Positions 1-7,425 of a stretch of 14,011 bases of DNA are shown here, piece after piece. The DNA lies in assembly GCA_028694545.1 (NCBI GenBank), contig JAQVKV010000008.1, positions 1 through 14,011 on the forward strand, read 5' to 3'. The position numbers were made by a program, and so were the translations under genes. The DNA is from Zavarzinia sp. Its GTDB lineage: Bacteria > Pseudomonadota > Alphaproteobacteria > Zavarziniales > Zavarziniaceae. Positions within the stretch are counted from its first letter, which is position 1; each line of letters begins with the position of its first letter. Below the pieces are notes generated by a model. The model saw only the letters and a list, made by a program, of their open reading frames with translations. It was not told the origin of the DNA and did no database searches.

Positions 1-1
1 G

Positions 2-223
2 ATCAGCCTCGTCGGCAGCGCGGCGAACGGCGGCGATCCCTTCGGCGACGTCGACACGACCCCGCCGGTCGATCCGAACGGCACCACCACCTGCGGTGAC
101 GGCGCCATCTGCGCGGTGCAGGATCTGGTCGACAACCTGACCAACGGCACCATCCTGGAGCCGGTGAACGATCTGCTCGTCGGCCTGCTCGATCCGAACA
201 GCGGCGCGCTCTCGGCCCGGTGA
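2..223 (+). CDS. Secreted low-complexity repeat protein, upstream fragment (partial, probably frameshifted)
   Basis: An open frame enters from the left edge and gives 73 residues before a TGA at 221-223. It contains a Thr/Pro/Asp-rich stretch, two cysteines in a C-x5-C spacing (TTCGDGAICAV) that could form a disulfide in an exported protein, and then hydrophobic repeat text (EPVNDLLVGLLDPNSGALSA). The same kind of repeat continues at once in the next frame (VTNLVDTLVDPQTGALDP), so this fragment and the following one look like a single gene broken by a one-base loss. Restoring one G in the GGCCCGG at about 213-219 (to GGCGCCGG) would join them as ...GALSAPVTNLVDTLV. The style resembles bacterial proteins labelled 'collagen-like triple helix repeat' in databases, although there is no Gly-X-Y collagen repeat here. 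The N-terminus and any signal peptide lie outside the window, and the function is unknown. Confidence 0.6.
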   Translation: MSLVGSAANGGDPFGDVDTTPPVDPNGTTTCGDGAICAVQDLVDNLTNGTILEPVNDLLVGLLDPNSGALSAR

Positions 224-804
224 CCAATCTGGTCGATACGCTGGTCGATCCGCAGACCGGCGCGCTTGATCCGCTGCTCGACACCGTGAACCATCTGCTT
301 GCCGGGCTGACGGGCGGTAGTGGCTCGCCCACGGACGCGCTGTCGGATATTCCGGTGGTCGGCGATCTGCTCGGTGGGCTGCTGGGCGGTCTCGGCTCCA
401 GCTCCGGCTCGACCGCGGCGAGTGGCGGCCTGATCGATGTCGTTCAGGGCACGGTCGGCAATCTGCTCGATGGCACGCCGCTCCAGGTGGTCGCCGATCT
501 TGTCGATACCCTGGTCGATCCCCAGACCGGCGCGCTGTCGGCGCTGACCGGGCAGCTCAACAATGTTTCGACGGCCGACGCGCCGCTCGGGGCGGTGACC
601 GGTCTGGTCGATGGCTTGGTCGGGGCCCAGAACGGTGCTCTCGATCCGGTGCTCGACACGGTCAACGGGGTCCTGTCGAACAATCTGCAGAGCTTTAACC
701 TCTCGGCAACGCCGGCGGTGTTGAATACCGTATTGCCGAACATTCCGGTGGTCGGCGATCTGCTCGGCGGGCTGCTGGGCGGTCTGGGCGGCCTCGGCGC
801 CTGA
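220..804 (+). CDS. Secreted low-complexity repeat protein, downstream part
   Basis: The open frame gives 194 residues from a GTG at 220 that overlaps the preceding TGA (GTGA). It is almost entirely degenerate repeats: LVDTLVDPQTGAL-type units begin at residues 4, 94 and 129, and an IPVVGDLLGGLLGGLG unit occurs twice, once mid-protein and once at the C-terminus. Composition is dominated by Leu, Gly, Val, Asp, Thr and Asn, with very few charged basic residues and no cysteine, as in exported or surface low-complexity proteins. There is no signal peptide at the GTG and I see no convincing Shine-Dalgarno, so it is more likely the continuation of the upstream frame than an independent gene. If the GTG is used, translation would be coupled to the upstream stop. 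A GC-rich hairpin follows the stop. No enzymatic domain is visible; an extracellular matrix or surface role is conceivable but not shown. Confidence 0.6.
   Translation: MTNLVDTLVDPQTGALDPLLDTVNHLLAGLTGGSGSPTDALSDIPVVGDLLGGLLGGLGSSSGSTAASGGLIDVVQGTVGNLLDGTPLQVVADLVDTLVDPQTGALSALTGQLNNVSTADAPLGAVTGLVDGLVGAQNGALDPVLDTVNGVLSNNLQSFNLSATPAVLNTVLPNIPVVGDLLGGLLGGLGGLGA
349..392 (+). repeat. 44-bp direct repeat, copy 1
   Basis: This stretch is repeated at 742-785 with a single mismatch (T at 375 against C at 768). Both copies are in the same reading frame and encode IPVVGDLLGGLLGGL. Near-identity at the base level, including third codon positions, suggests recent internal duplication or gene conversion within the repeat gene. 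Confidence 0.85.
742..785 (+). repeat. 44-bp direct repeat, copy 2
   Basis: Second copy of the repeat at 349-392, 393 bases downstream and in frame with it, encoding the C-terminal IPVVGDLLGGLLGGL unit. A further pair of 35-bp repeats (232-266 and 502-536, two mismatches) encodes the VDTLVDPQTGAL unit in the same gene. Confidence 0.85.
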
Positions 805-813
805 TCGGACACT

Positions 814-854
814 GGCCCGGCCCTTTCGGCGCGTGACGTCGAGGGGGCCGGGCC
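814..854 (+). terminator. GC-rich hairpin after the repeat gene, possible terminator
   Basis: A perfect 10-bp stem (GGCCCGGCCC at 814-823 with GGGCCGGGCC at 845-854) around a 21-base loop starts 10 bases after the stop of the repeat gene. There is no U-run directly behind it. A second small hairpin (AAAGC-CCG-GCTTT at 863-875) follows. It may end transcription or protect the 3' end, but it is not a canonical intrinsic terminator. Confidence 0.4.
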
Positions 855-934
855 GGGACCGGAAAGCCCGGCTTTGCCTTGTCCGGCCTGTTTGACTAGA
901 GTTGACGATGGTAACTGACGGTACGAGACAGAAG

Positions 935-1093
935 ATGATGCGCGCGCGATTCATCAAGGGGTTGACCCTGATCATGGTGGTTGGTCTCGCGGTCCAGCTC
1001 GGGGCCTGTGGTGCCCGGTTGAACGGCGGAGCCTCGGGTGGCACGGGGCGTTCGACCTCGGCCGGTGGCGGTCTGTCCATTCCCTTCCCCTGA
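935..1093 (+). CDS. Small lipoprotein of 52 residues
   Basis: The short frame begins MMRARFIKGL and carries a textbook type II signal: a basic n-region (R-A-R-F-I-K), a hydrophobic core (GLTLIMVVGLAVQL) and a lipobox LGAC with the lipidated cysteine at residue 25. The mature part is only 28 residues, Gly/Ser-rich, ending in SIPFP. I chose the ATG at 935 because it leaves a signal peptide of normal length. An ATG at 908 or TTG at 902 in the same frame would add a polar leader of 9 or 11 residues. No clear Shine-Dalgarno marks any of them. It stands alone, with a hairpin upstream and a strong terminator 50 bases downstream, so it is probably its own transcription unit rather than part of the pilus operon. 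The family is not recognised. It could be a small envelope lipoprotein, possibly an accessory of the adjacent pilus, but that is only position. Confidence 0.55.
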   Translation: MMRARFIKGLTLIMVVGLAVQLGACGARLNGGASGGTGRSTSAGGGLSIPFP

Positions 1094-1143
1094 TCGCGGG
1101 GGGCGCAGGGCCAGCCCATACGCCCGGAATCAGTTTTGGAAGG

Positions 1144-1180
1144 CGGCCGCGCCCTGCTTACCGGCAGGCGCGGCCGTTTT
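1144..1180 (+). terminator. Strong intrinsic terminator
   Basis: A perfect 10-bp stem (CGGCCGCGCC at 1144-1153, GGCGCGGCCG at 1167-1176) is extended inward by TGC/GCA beside a bulged C, with a TTACCG loop, and is followed directly by TTTT at 1177-1180. It insulates the small lipoprotein gene from the pilus operon. Confidence 0.85.
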
Positions 1181-1498
1181 GCGTCCGCCGCGTCCCGGAG
1201 ACGCCGGGCGCCCGGTATCGCGCGTCGCGCAACGCTTCCGGAATCTCCGCAAAGTTCATCCTCTTTGGCGGTTATTCGGTTCTGTCTCGCGCCAGTTCGA
1301 TTATAGTTAGCGCGGTCGAAGTGCGATCTGCGGGGGGGTACGCGCGCTAGGCGATTTTTCTACGTGCGCCCATATCGCAAACGAAGCCTTTACCAAATTG
1401 CGCCAGATTGGCGTGGCGTTGTGGTTGAGTCGGTGGCCGGGTCCTCGGTCGCGGGTGAAGCCTGGTCTTGAGACTTCGTAAGTCAGGGGCGCGGTCCG
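1181..1498 (+). promoter_or_regulatory. Leader region of the pilus operon; no gene seen, likely promoter
   Basis: These 318 bases between the terminator and cpaB hold no convincing gene. The region must contain the operon promoter. The best -10-like hexamer is TATAGT at 1302-1307, with only a poor -35 match (TTCTGT, 1280-1285, spacing 16). A short perfect dyad, CGCCA-GAT-TGGCG at 1401-1413, is an operator candidate. Just before cpaB the sequence AGGGG (about 1485-1489) could serve as a weak Shine-Dalgarno. No TTAA-N7-TTAA element, the consensus for CtrA binding, is evident here. Confidence 0.35.
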
Positions 1499-2377
1499 AT
1501 GGGGCGATCTAAGTTTCGGTTGATCTTGGGGGTGGTGCTCGTGGCGATTGCCGTGGGTCTCATCGCCTATGGTGTGAACTCCATGCGCCGGCCGCCGCCG
1601 GTCGTGGCCGGTCCGTCGGGGACGGTGCAGCCCCGGCAGGATCTGGTGCCCGTCGTCGTCGCGCTTCGCGACATCGGTCGTGGCGAGAAGATCGAGCAGG
1701 CGCAGCTCACGACCCTCCGGGTGCAGGGGCCGGCGCCGGCGGGCTCGATCTCCGATCCGCGCACTGCGCTTGGCGCCGTCGCCCTCACCGCCCTGCCGGC
1801 GGGCCAGATCGTGCTTCAGAGCACGATCCTCGCGCCGGGCGATACCACGAAGCCGGGTCTCTCGGTCCTGGTGCCGGAAGGCATGCGGGCGGTCGCGATC
1901 CGTGTGAACGACGAGGTGGCGGTCGGTAATTTCCTGCGCGCCGACGATTTGGTCGACATCCAGCTGGTGCTCGCGAACAACGCGCTTGGCCCGGCGGAGG
2001 AAGGCGGCAATCCGGAGCGGCGCGAATCGCGGGTGGTGCTGCAGGCGCTGCGCGTGCTCTCGGTCGGCGAGGCGCTGACCGAAGAGAATGGCGACAAGGC
2101 GATCCGCATGCAGAACATCACGGTCGCGGTCACGCCCGAACAGGCGTTGGTTCTCGCGGTCGCCAAGCAGTCGGGCAATTTCTATCTGGCTCTCCGCAAT
2201 CCGACGGACAACGTGGAGGCGCAGGTCAAGCCGGTCCGTCTGGAGGATCTGGTGGGGGCGGCACGGCCGCGGCCAACCTCCGAAAGCGCGGGTGCGCTTC
2301 CCGAACCGGCGGTGGTGGCACCCCGGCAGGTGGAAGTCATCCTTGGGGCCAACACGGGTAAGCAGGCGGTGCCATGA
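1499..2377 (+). CDS. cpaB: Flp pilus assembly protein CpaB/RcpC
   Basis: This 292-residue protein has the CpaB/RcpC layout: an N-terminal membrane anchor (residues 7-25, hydrophobic with a basic flank MGRSKFR), a Pro-rich spacer, an SAF-type domain at about 49-110 (VPVVVALRDIGRGEKI), and the RcpC/CpaB domain at about 119-235 (VLVPEGMRAVAIRVND and ADDLVDIQLVL). In Tad systems this inner-membrane-anchored periplasmic protein associates with the secretin and is needed for pilus biogenesis; SAF-like domains are thought to contact glycan or other periplasmic structures. It is the first gene of the operon. Its stop overlaps the start of cpaC by four bases (ATGA), which implies coupled translation. 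Length is normal for the family, and the C-terminal 50 residues are a Pro/Ala-rich tail. The ATG at 1499 is chosen because it puts the basic n-region just before the membrane segment. Confidence 0.93.
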   Translation: MGRSKFRLILGVVLVAIAVGLIAYGVNSMRRPPPVVAGPSGTVQPRQDLVPVVVALRDIGRGEKIEQAQLTTLRVQGPAPAGSISDPRTALGAVALTALPAGQIVLQSTILAPGDTTKPGLSVLVPEGMRAVAIRVNDEVAVGNFLRADDLVDIQLVLANNALGPAEEGGNPERRESRVVLQALRVLSVGEALTEENGDKAIRMQNITVAVTPEQALVLAVAKQSGNFYLALRNPTDNVEAQVKPVRLEDLVGAARPRPTSESAGALPEPAVVAPRQVEVILGANTGKQAVP

Positions 2378-3816
2378 GTGAGATGATGATGCGTCGGGTT
2401 CCCGAACCCCCCGCCGTTCCCTTCCGGGCGGCCGCGATGTCCAGGACTGGACTGCTCGCCGGCCTGCGTCGTGGCGCGCTCTCGACGGCCGCCGTCCTGG
2501 CCTTCGCCCTGGTGGCGCCCGGCGTCGCCGGCATCGGCGCCCGCCCCGCGATGGCGGCGGACTATGTGAACCGGCCGAGCCTCGTGGTGCAGGCCGGGGT
2601 GCAGACCCCGCTGTCGCTTTCGAGCCCGATCGAGCGGGTGGCGATCGGCGATCCCGCCACCGTCACCGGCCGTGTCGTTGGCCCGACCGATATCCTGCTG
2701 CTCGGCCTGAAGCCGGGTCGCACCAACCTCATCGTCTGGGAAGTTGGTGGCGAGACCGCCTATGTCTATCCCGTGATCGTGCCGCTCGGCACCGGCGATC
2801 TGGCGCATGACCTGCGCGAGGATCCGGAACTAGCGGGCGTGAAGGTCGATGGCACCGGCGGCAAGATCGCTCTGAAGGGCACCGTGCCCTCGAACGACGC
2901 CCATGCGAGGGCGCTGCGCCTCGCCTCGCGCTATTTCCCGGATGGCGTCAGCGACCAGATCAAGGTCATGCAGCAGCAGATGGTGAGCGTCGAGATCAAG
3001 TTCGCCGCGCTCTCGACCTCGACCCTGAAGCGGCTTGGCTTCGACTTCCGTTCGGGTTCGACCAACAGCTTCGAATATGCCGTCGCCTCCCCCGGTGCGA
3101 CCATCACCGGCGATCTCGCCGGCGTCTCGCCGATCTCGGATGCGCTGAATGTCCTGTTGCGCCTGCCGGGCTCCGACCTTTCGGTCGTGCTTGGCGTGCT
3201 CTCGGGGGCGAAGCTGGCGCAGATCCTGGCGGAGCCGACCCTGCTGGTCCGTTCCGGCGAATCGGCTGAATTCATTGTCGGCGGCGAAGTGCCGATTCCG
3301 GTGCCGCAGGACAATTCGGGCACGGTCACCATCGAGTACAAGGAGTTCGGCATCCGCCTGAAGGTGGCCGCCACCGTGCTGTCGCCCAGCCGGATCCTGC
3401 TGAACCTGGCGCCGGAAGTCTCGGAACTCGACTACGGCAATGCCGTGACCATCCAGGGCACGCAGGTGCCGGGCCTCACGAGACGCGGCGCCAGCTCCAC
3501 CCTTGAACTCGGTAACGGCCAGAGTTTCGTGCTCGCGGGGCTCATGTCCTCGACCAGTTCGGACGCGGATGACGCCGTGCCGATCCTGGGCGACCTGCCG
3601 ATCATCGGCGCCTTCTTCAAGCGCCAGCAGACGACGCGCGAACGTCAGGAATTGATCATCGTGGCCACGCCGCGTCTGGTCTCGCCCATGGACTCGCGCA
3701 GCGTGCCGCCGCTGCCCGGCACCGATCTGCAGAACTATGATCCTTCCTACAGCGACATGTTGCTCGGCCGGAACCGGCTGCGGGATGTCCTGCCGCAATA
3801 CGGGCTGATGCCATGA
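2374..3816 (+). CDS. cpaC: Tad pilus outer-membrane secretin CpaC/RcpA
   Basis: The 480-residue protein is the secretin that forms the outer-membrane gate of the Tad pilus. It has a long n-region and a hydrophobic core (about 36-54) with a probable signal peptidase I site after A61 (PAMA-A). A pilus/secretin N-terminal domain follows at about 65-137, a BON-like segment near 140-200, then the secretin domain at about 205-435 with family landmarks: VSVEIKFAAL, LAEPTLLVRSGESAEFIVGG (residues 285-304), the gate-region EVPIPVP, DLPIIGAFFKR, and the closing beta-strand text RQELIIVATPRLVSP. The start overlaps the cpaB stop by ATGA. An internal ATG at 2437 would give a more usual signal-peptide length, so the true start may be there. 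The stop overlaps the next gene by ATGA. Length and domain order are normal. Confidence 0.95.
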   Translation: MSEMMMRRVPEPPAVPFRAAAMSRTGLLAGLRRGALSTAAVLAFALVAPGVAGIGARPAMAADYVNRPSLVVQAGVQTPLSLSSPIERVAIGDPATVTGRVVGPTDILLLGLKPGRTNLIVWEVGGETAYVYPVIVPLGTGDLAHDLREDPELAGVKVDGTGGKIALKGTVPSNDAHARALRLASRYFPDGVSDQIKVMQQQMVSVEIKFAALSTSTLKRLGFDFRSGSTNSFEYAVASPGATITGDLAGVSPISDALNVLLRLPGSDLSVVLGVLSGAKLAQILAEPTLLVRSGESAEFIVGGEVPIPVPQDNSGTVTIEYKEFGIRLKVAATVLSPSRILLNLAPEVSELDYGNAVTIQGTQVPGLTRRGASSTLELGNGQSFVLAGLMSSTSSDADDAVPILGDLPIIGAFFKRQQTTRERQELIIVATPRLVSPMDSRSVPPLPGTDLQNYDPSYSDMLLGRNRLRDVLPQYGLMP

Positions 3817-5075
3817 CCACGGAACGCCGTGCCATTCTCGTCGTCTCAAGCGACGAAGACTTCGCCGAACGTGTCACCTCGGCACTGTTCTCCCGCTGCA
3901 GTGTCGTCCGCGGCGTGCCCCAGCTCGAAACCCTGCGCGGTCTGATCGACTCGACGGGTATCGAGGCGATCATCGTCGACCTTGACGATGTCGCCTGGGA
4001 CGGTCGCAACATCACCGAGCTGATCGTCAGCCTGAAGGCGGAACAGCCGGCGATCCCGCTCGTGGTCGCCAGCTACAACATCAGCGCCAATTCGCTGATC
4101 CCCGCCATGCGCGCCGGCGCCAACGACGTGATCGACAAGGATTTCGCCGCCGACGACCTGATCGCCCAGATGGACTGGCTGCTCCAGTCCCGTCCGGCGA
4201 AGCGGGGCAGCAATTCGGCGCGCATCGTTGCCGTGATGGGGCCGAAGGCGGGGGTCGGCTCGACCTCGATCGCCGTCTCCATGGCGGCGGAACTGGCGCG
4301 TCGCGCCGGTGCCAACGAGCGCGTTCTCCTGCTCGATTTCGGCTTCCCGCCCAGCGAGTCGATCGATCTGCTCGGGATCAAGGCATCCTATTTCATGACG
4401 GATGCGCTCGGCGATCTTGGCCGTCTCGACTCGACCCTGATCGAGGGCGCCTTCGCCCAGACCAAGACGCCGCGTCTCTTCGTCCTGCCGCTCGCGGTGG
4501 ACGACGAGAACGCCCAGGTCGCGGGCGACGGCGATCTCGCGCAGCTCGTCGATGTGCTGCGCTCCTATTTCGCGGCCATCGTGATCGACGTCAATCGCGC
4601 CCTGAACCCGCGCGTGGCCGACCGTCTCTTCGTCGACGCCAATGCGGCGATCATGGTCGTGGACCAGTCGGTGACCTCGATCCACGGGGCCTCCATGGTG
4701 CTCGATCGCATGCGTCGGTCGATCAACAAGGATCCGGATTTCACCCTGGTCGTCTCGCGTCACGTGGCGCGGCTGCGGCCCTCGCCCGAGGAGATCGCCT
4801 CGGCGTTGCGGGCCAAGGGCCGTCCGTTCCTGGTGCCCGAGGACCGGCTTTTCGTCGATGGCCAGCGCAATCTCGGCACTGCCCTTTCGGCGGATGGCTC
4901 CAGTGCCTTCTCGAAGGCGGTGCGGGCCGTGGTCGACGCCGCCGTCGCCGTGCAGATGAACGGCGGGACGGCGCATGCCGCGTCGACCGCCCCCGTGGCA
5001 TCGTCGCCGGTCGCAGCGCCGGCCCCCGCCGGTTTTCTGTCCCGGTTCGGCATCGGCCGCTCCGGTTCGCGTTGA
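3813..5075 (+). CDS. cpaE: Pilus assembly localisation ATPase CpaE/TadZ with receiver-like N-domain
   Basis: TadZ/CpaE proteins place the Tad machine at its cellular site, often a pole. This 420-residue copy has a receiver-like N-domain (about 7-125; AILVVSSDEDF, IIVDLDD with D56, DVIDKD with K109) and a ParA/MinD-like domain from about 136. The Walker A region reads PKAGVGSTS: the signature lysine is kept (K145), but the position of the nucleotide-binding P-loop lysine is serine (S150). The A' motif LLLDFG (D175) is present. Known TadZ proteins are described as atypical ATPases of the ParA/MinD superfamily, so this may be normal for the family; ATP binding without efficient hydrolysis is my inference. 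A Pro/Ala tail ends the protein. The gene overlaps cpaC by ATGA and lies 17 bases before the TadA ATPase gene. Confidence 0.93.
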   Translation: MTTERRAILVVSSDEDFAERVTSALFSRCSVVRGVPQLETLRGLIDSTGIEAIIVDLDDVAWDGRNITELIVSLKAEQPAIPLVVASYNISANSLIPAMRAGANDVIDKDFAADDLIAQMDWLLQSRPAKRGSNSARIVAVMGPKAGVGSTSIAVSMAAELARRAGANERVLLLDFGFPPSESIDLLGIKASYFMTDALGDLGRLDSTLIEGAFAQTKTPRLFVLPLAVDDENAQVAGDGDLAQLVDVLRSYFAAIVIDVNRALNPRVADRLFVDANAAIMVVDQSVTSIHGASMVLDRMRRSINKDPDFTLVVSRHVARLRPSPEEIASALRAKGRPFLVPEDRLFVDGQRNLGTALSADGSSAFSKAVRAVVDAAVAVQMNGGTAHAASTAPVASSPVAAPAPAGFLSRFGIGRSGSR

Positions 5076-5092
5076 GAGGGTAGGAGTAGACG

Positions 5093-6460
5093 ATGCGTGA
5101 AGCAGGCGGTCCCGGCGGCAATTCCCCCCTCGGCATTTCGGCCTTCCCGACCAACATGCCGGGCGCGCGGGGAGAGGGCGAGATCTATACCTCGCCGCTC
5201 TATCAGGAACTGAAGTTCCGTGCGCTCACCATCGTCCACGACTATCTCGAGAAGCGCGGCTTCACGCCCGACAAGGCGAATGGCGAAGTGGTGCGCAGCG
5301 AGATCAGCCGCGCCATTTCGGTCGTCGTCGCGGGCGCCGGCGTCGCTCTCAACGCGGCCGAGCGCGAGCGGTTGCTGGACGACGTCTTCTTCGAGATCGT
5401 CGGCCTCGGCCCGCTCGAACCCCTGCTCGCCGACACCACGATCGACGACATCATCGTCAACGGTCCGAGCCGCATCTATGTCGAGCGCAGCGGCGTGCTC
5501 GAGCGGGTGACCACGCGTTTCCGCGACGACGCGCATCTGATGAACATCATCCAGCGCATCGTCAGCCCGATCGGCCGGCGCGTGGACGAGGCCTCGCCCT
5601 TCGTCGACGCGCGTCTGAAGGACGGCAGCCGCGTGAACATCGTGATCCCGCCGATCGCGCTCGATGGCGCCACGGTCTCGATCCGCAAGTTCAAGCGCAT
5701 TCCGCTGAAGATTCATGATCTCGTCCGTTCCGGCACCATCAGCCAGGAAATGGTCGACTATCTGGCCGCCGCCGTGCGTTCGCGCCTGAATGTCCTCATC
5801 TCGGGTGGCACGGGTTCGGGCAAGACGACGATGCTGAACATCCTGTCGGGCTTCATCTCGGCGACAGAACGCATCGTGACGATCGAGGACGCGGCGGAAC
5901 TGCAACTGCGCCAGTCCCACGTGGTGCGCCTGGAAACCCGGCCTCCATCGGCCGATGGCACGCCGGAAATCACGGCGCGCGATCTCGTGAAGAACGCCCT
6001 GCGCATGCGGCCCGACCGCATCATCCTCGGCGAAATCCGCGGCGGCGAAGCGGTCGAGATGGTGCAGGCCATGACCACGGGCCACGACGGCTCGATGGCG
6101 ACGGTGCACGCCAATTCGCCCCAGGACGCCATGAGCCGTCTCGAGTTGCTGCTTTCCTTCGGCGGCATGAAGGCCGACGTTTCCACGGTGCGCAAGCAGA
6201 TCACTTCGGCGGTGCAGGTCGTCGTCCAGGTTCAGCGCCTGGCTTCCGGCGCCCGCAAGGTGATCTCGATCGCCGAGGTGGTGGGCATGGAAGGCGAGAC
6301 GATCGTGCAGAACGAACGCTTCCGCTATCGCGACAATCCGGGCGCGCCCGGTCAGGGCAGTTTCGTGATGGTGACCCGGCATTCGGCCTTCCAGGAACGT
6401 ATCGCGCCCTTCCTGCGCAGCGGCGCCACCGGCGCCTCCACCTACGACATCCGGAACTGA
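5093..6460 (+). CDS. cpaF: Tad pilus assembly ATPase CpaF/TadA
   Basis: This 455-residue protein is the hexameric secretion ATPase (type II/IV secretion family) that powers Flp pilus polymerisation on the cytoplasmic face of the inner membrane. An N-terminal domain (about 35-225) contains [11 protein letters not shown] and the conserved INGP-like [10 protein letters not shown]. The ATPase core has Walker A GGTGSGKT at 238-245 (K244), an Asp box [10 protein letters not shown] (about 263-272), Walker [12 protein letters not shown] at 309-319 (E314) and a His box [16 protein letters not shown] at 328-343. All catalytic motifs are intact. The first 30 residues are a Gly/Pro-rich leader. TAGGAG (5081-5086) six bases before the ATG is a good Shine-Dalgarno and supports this start. 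It is followed 22 bases later by tadB. Confidence 0.97.
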   Translation: MREAGGPGGNSPLGISAFPTNMPGARGEGEIYTSPLYQELKFRALTIVHDYLEKRGFTPDKANGEVVRSEISRAISVVVAGAGVALNAAERERLLDDVFFEIVGLGPLEPLLADTTIDDIIVNGPSRIYVERSGVLERVTTRFRDDAHLMNIIQRIVSPIGRRVDEASPFVDARLKDGSRVNIVIPPIALDGATVSIRKFKRIPLKIHDLVRSGTISQEMVDYLAAAVRSRLNVLISGGTGSGKTTMLNILSGFISATERIVTIEDAAELQLRQSHVVRLETRPPSADGTPEITARDLVKNALRMRPDRIILGEIRGGEAVEMVQAMTTGHDGSMATVHANSPQDAMSRLELLLSFGGMKADVSTVRKQITSAVQVVVQVQRLASGARKVISIAEVVGMEGETIVQNERFRYRDNPGAPGQGSFVMVTRHSAFQERIAPFLRSGATGASTYDIRN

Positions 6461-6482
6461 CGCGCACGGGGGAGGGGAGGTC

Positions 6483-7406
6483 ATGATCGAAGTCGGGCTC
6501 GCCCTGTTGATCATCGTCGCCGCTGGCTATCTGATCGACGCCTATATCCGGGACTGGAACCTGGACAAGCAATATCGCGCGCGTCTTGCCGCCCTCAGCC
6601 GCTCGGTTGGTGGCGGTATCGAGGGCGATGAGGAGCTTCAGGAAACGGAACGCCTGATGGCGCGGCTGATGATGTCGTCCTCGGGCATCACACGGCGTCT
6701 CCTGCAGGCTGACTGGAAAGTGACGCCGCAGCGCTTCATTGCCTTCATGGCGATGCTCTTCATCGTGACCGCCGTTGCCATCTGGTTTCTTGGCCTGCTT
6801 GGCGGCATCGCCGCCGCCTTCGCCTTTCTCGGCCTCGCCTTCCAGCGTCTGTCGGCGGCGGCGGATACGCGCGTGAATACCTTCCTCGAGGAATTGCCCA
6901 GCTTCCTTGAACGCTTGCGTCAGCTCATTTCCACCGGCAACAGCCAGGTCCAGGCTTTCGACAAGGCGTTGGCCTATTCGGGCGAGGCGACGCGCATCTA
7001 TCTCGATCCGGTCGCGCTGCGGCTGAAGATCGGCGTGCCGCTGGCCGACGCCATGCGCGTCCAGGCCCAGCGCCTGGCCATCGCCGAACTCGCCATGCTG
7101 GCCATGATCGTGCGCACCAACCTGCGCTACGGCGGCAATCTCGGTTATATCCTCGAGCATCTCGCGCGCGTGCTGCGCGACCGGACCCGGGTGCGCAACG
7201 AATTCAAGTCGCTATCGTCCGAATTGCGCAGCACCGCGATCGTCATGGTTGCCATCCCGCCGCTGGTCGGCCTTGCCATCATGGTCATGAACCCCACCTA
7301 TCTCGATTATTTCGCCGACAAGGGGCAGATCATGCTCGGCGTCGCGATCGGTCTTGAGATCGTCGGCATCCTCATCATGCGCCGCATGATGAAGGTCGAA
7401 TACTGA
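6483..7406 (+). CDS. tadB: Tad inner-membrane platform protein TadB
   Basis: TadB and TadC form the inner-membrane platform on which the TadA ATPase acts. This 307-residue protein has an N-terminal membrane helix (about 4-21), a paired hydrophobic segment at about 86-122, a type II secretion F domain at about 138-265 (FLEELPSFLERLRQLISTGN, RTNLRYGGNLGYILEHLA), and two final helices (about 251-269 and 282-299). Two GGAGG motifs lie in 6471-6480; the first, seven bases before the ATG, is an excellent ribosome site and fixes the start. Length and topology fit TadB/CpaG. It is followed 19 bases later by its partner tadC. Confidence 0.95.
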   Translation: MIEVGLALLIIVAAGYLIDAYIRDWNLDKQYRARLAALSRSVGGGIEGDEELQETERLMARLMMSSSGITRRLLQADWKVTPQRFIAFMAMLFIVTAVAIWFLGLLGGIAAAFAFLGLAFQRLSAAADTRVNTFLEELPSFLERLRQLISTGNSQVQAFDKALAYSGEATRIYLDPVALRLKIGVPLADAMRVQAQRLAIAELAMLAMIVRTNLRYGGNLGYILEHLARVLRDRTRVRNEFKSLSSELRSTAIVMVAIPPLVGLAIMVMNPTYLDYFADKGQIMLGVAIGLEIVGILIMRRMMKVEY

Positions 7407-7425
7407 GCGGCGAAGGAGAGCCTGC

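Noticed and set aside
1038..1310. A 90-codon plus-strand frame running from the small lipoprotein gene through the terminator
   Set aside because: It crosses a strong intrinsic terminator, is Arg/Pro-rich without domain features, and begins inside another gene.
1409..1424. A sigma-54-like promoter (TGGCGTGGCGTTGTGG)
   Set aside because: The -24 GG is present but the required GC at -12 is not at the right spacing, so it does not meet the consensus.
2830..4976. Two long minus-strand frames (2830-3849 and 3846-4976) opposite cpaC and cpaE
   Set aside because: Same reason: they mirror the codon bias of the plus-strand genes and are rich in R, H, D and Q with no motif or ribosome site.
4760..6514. 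A 584-codon open frame on the minus strand opposite cpaE and cpaF
   Set aside because: It is antisense to two well-supported conserved genes; its His/Arg/Asp-rich composition is typical of a complementary frame in high-GC DNA, and it has no recognisable domain.
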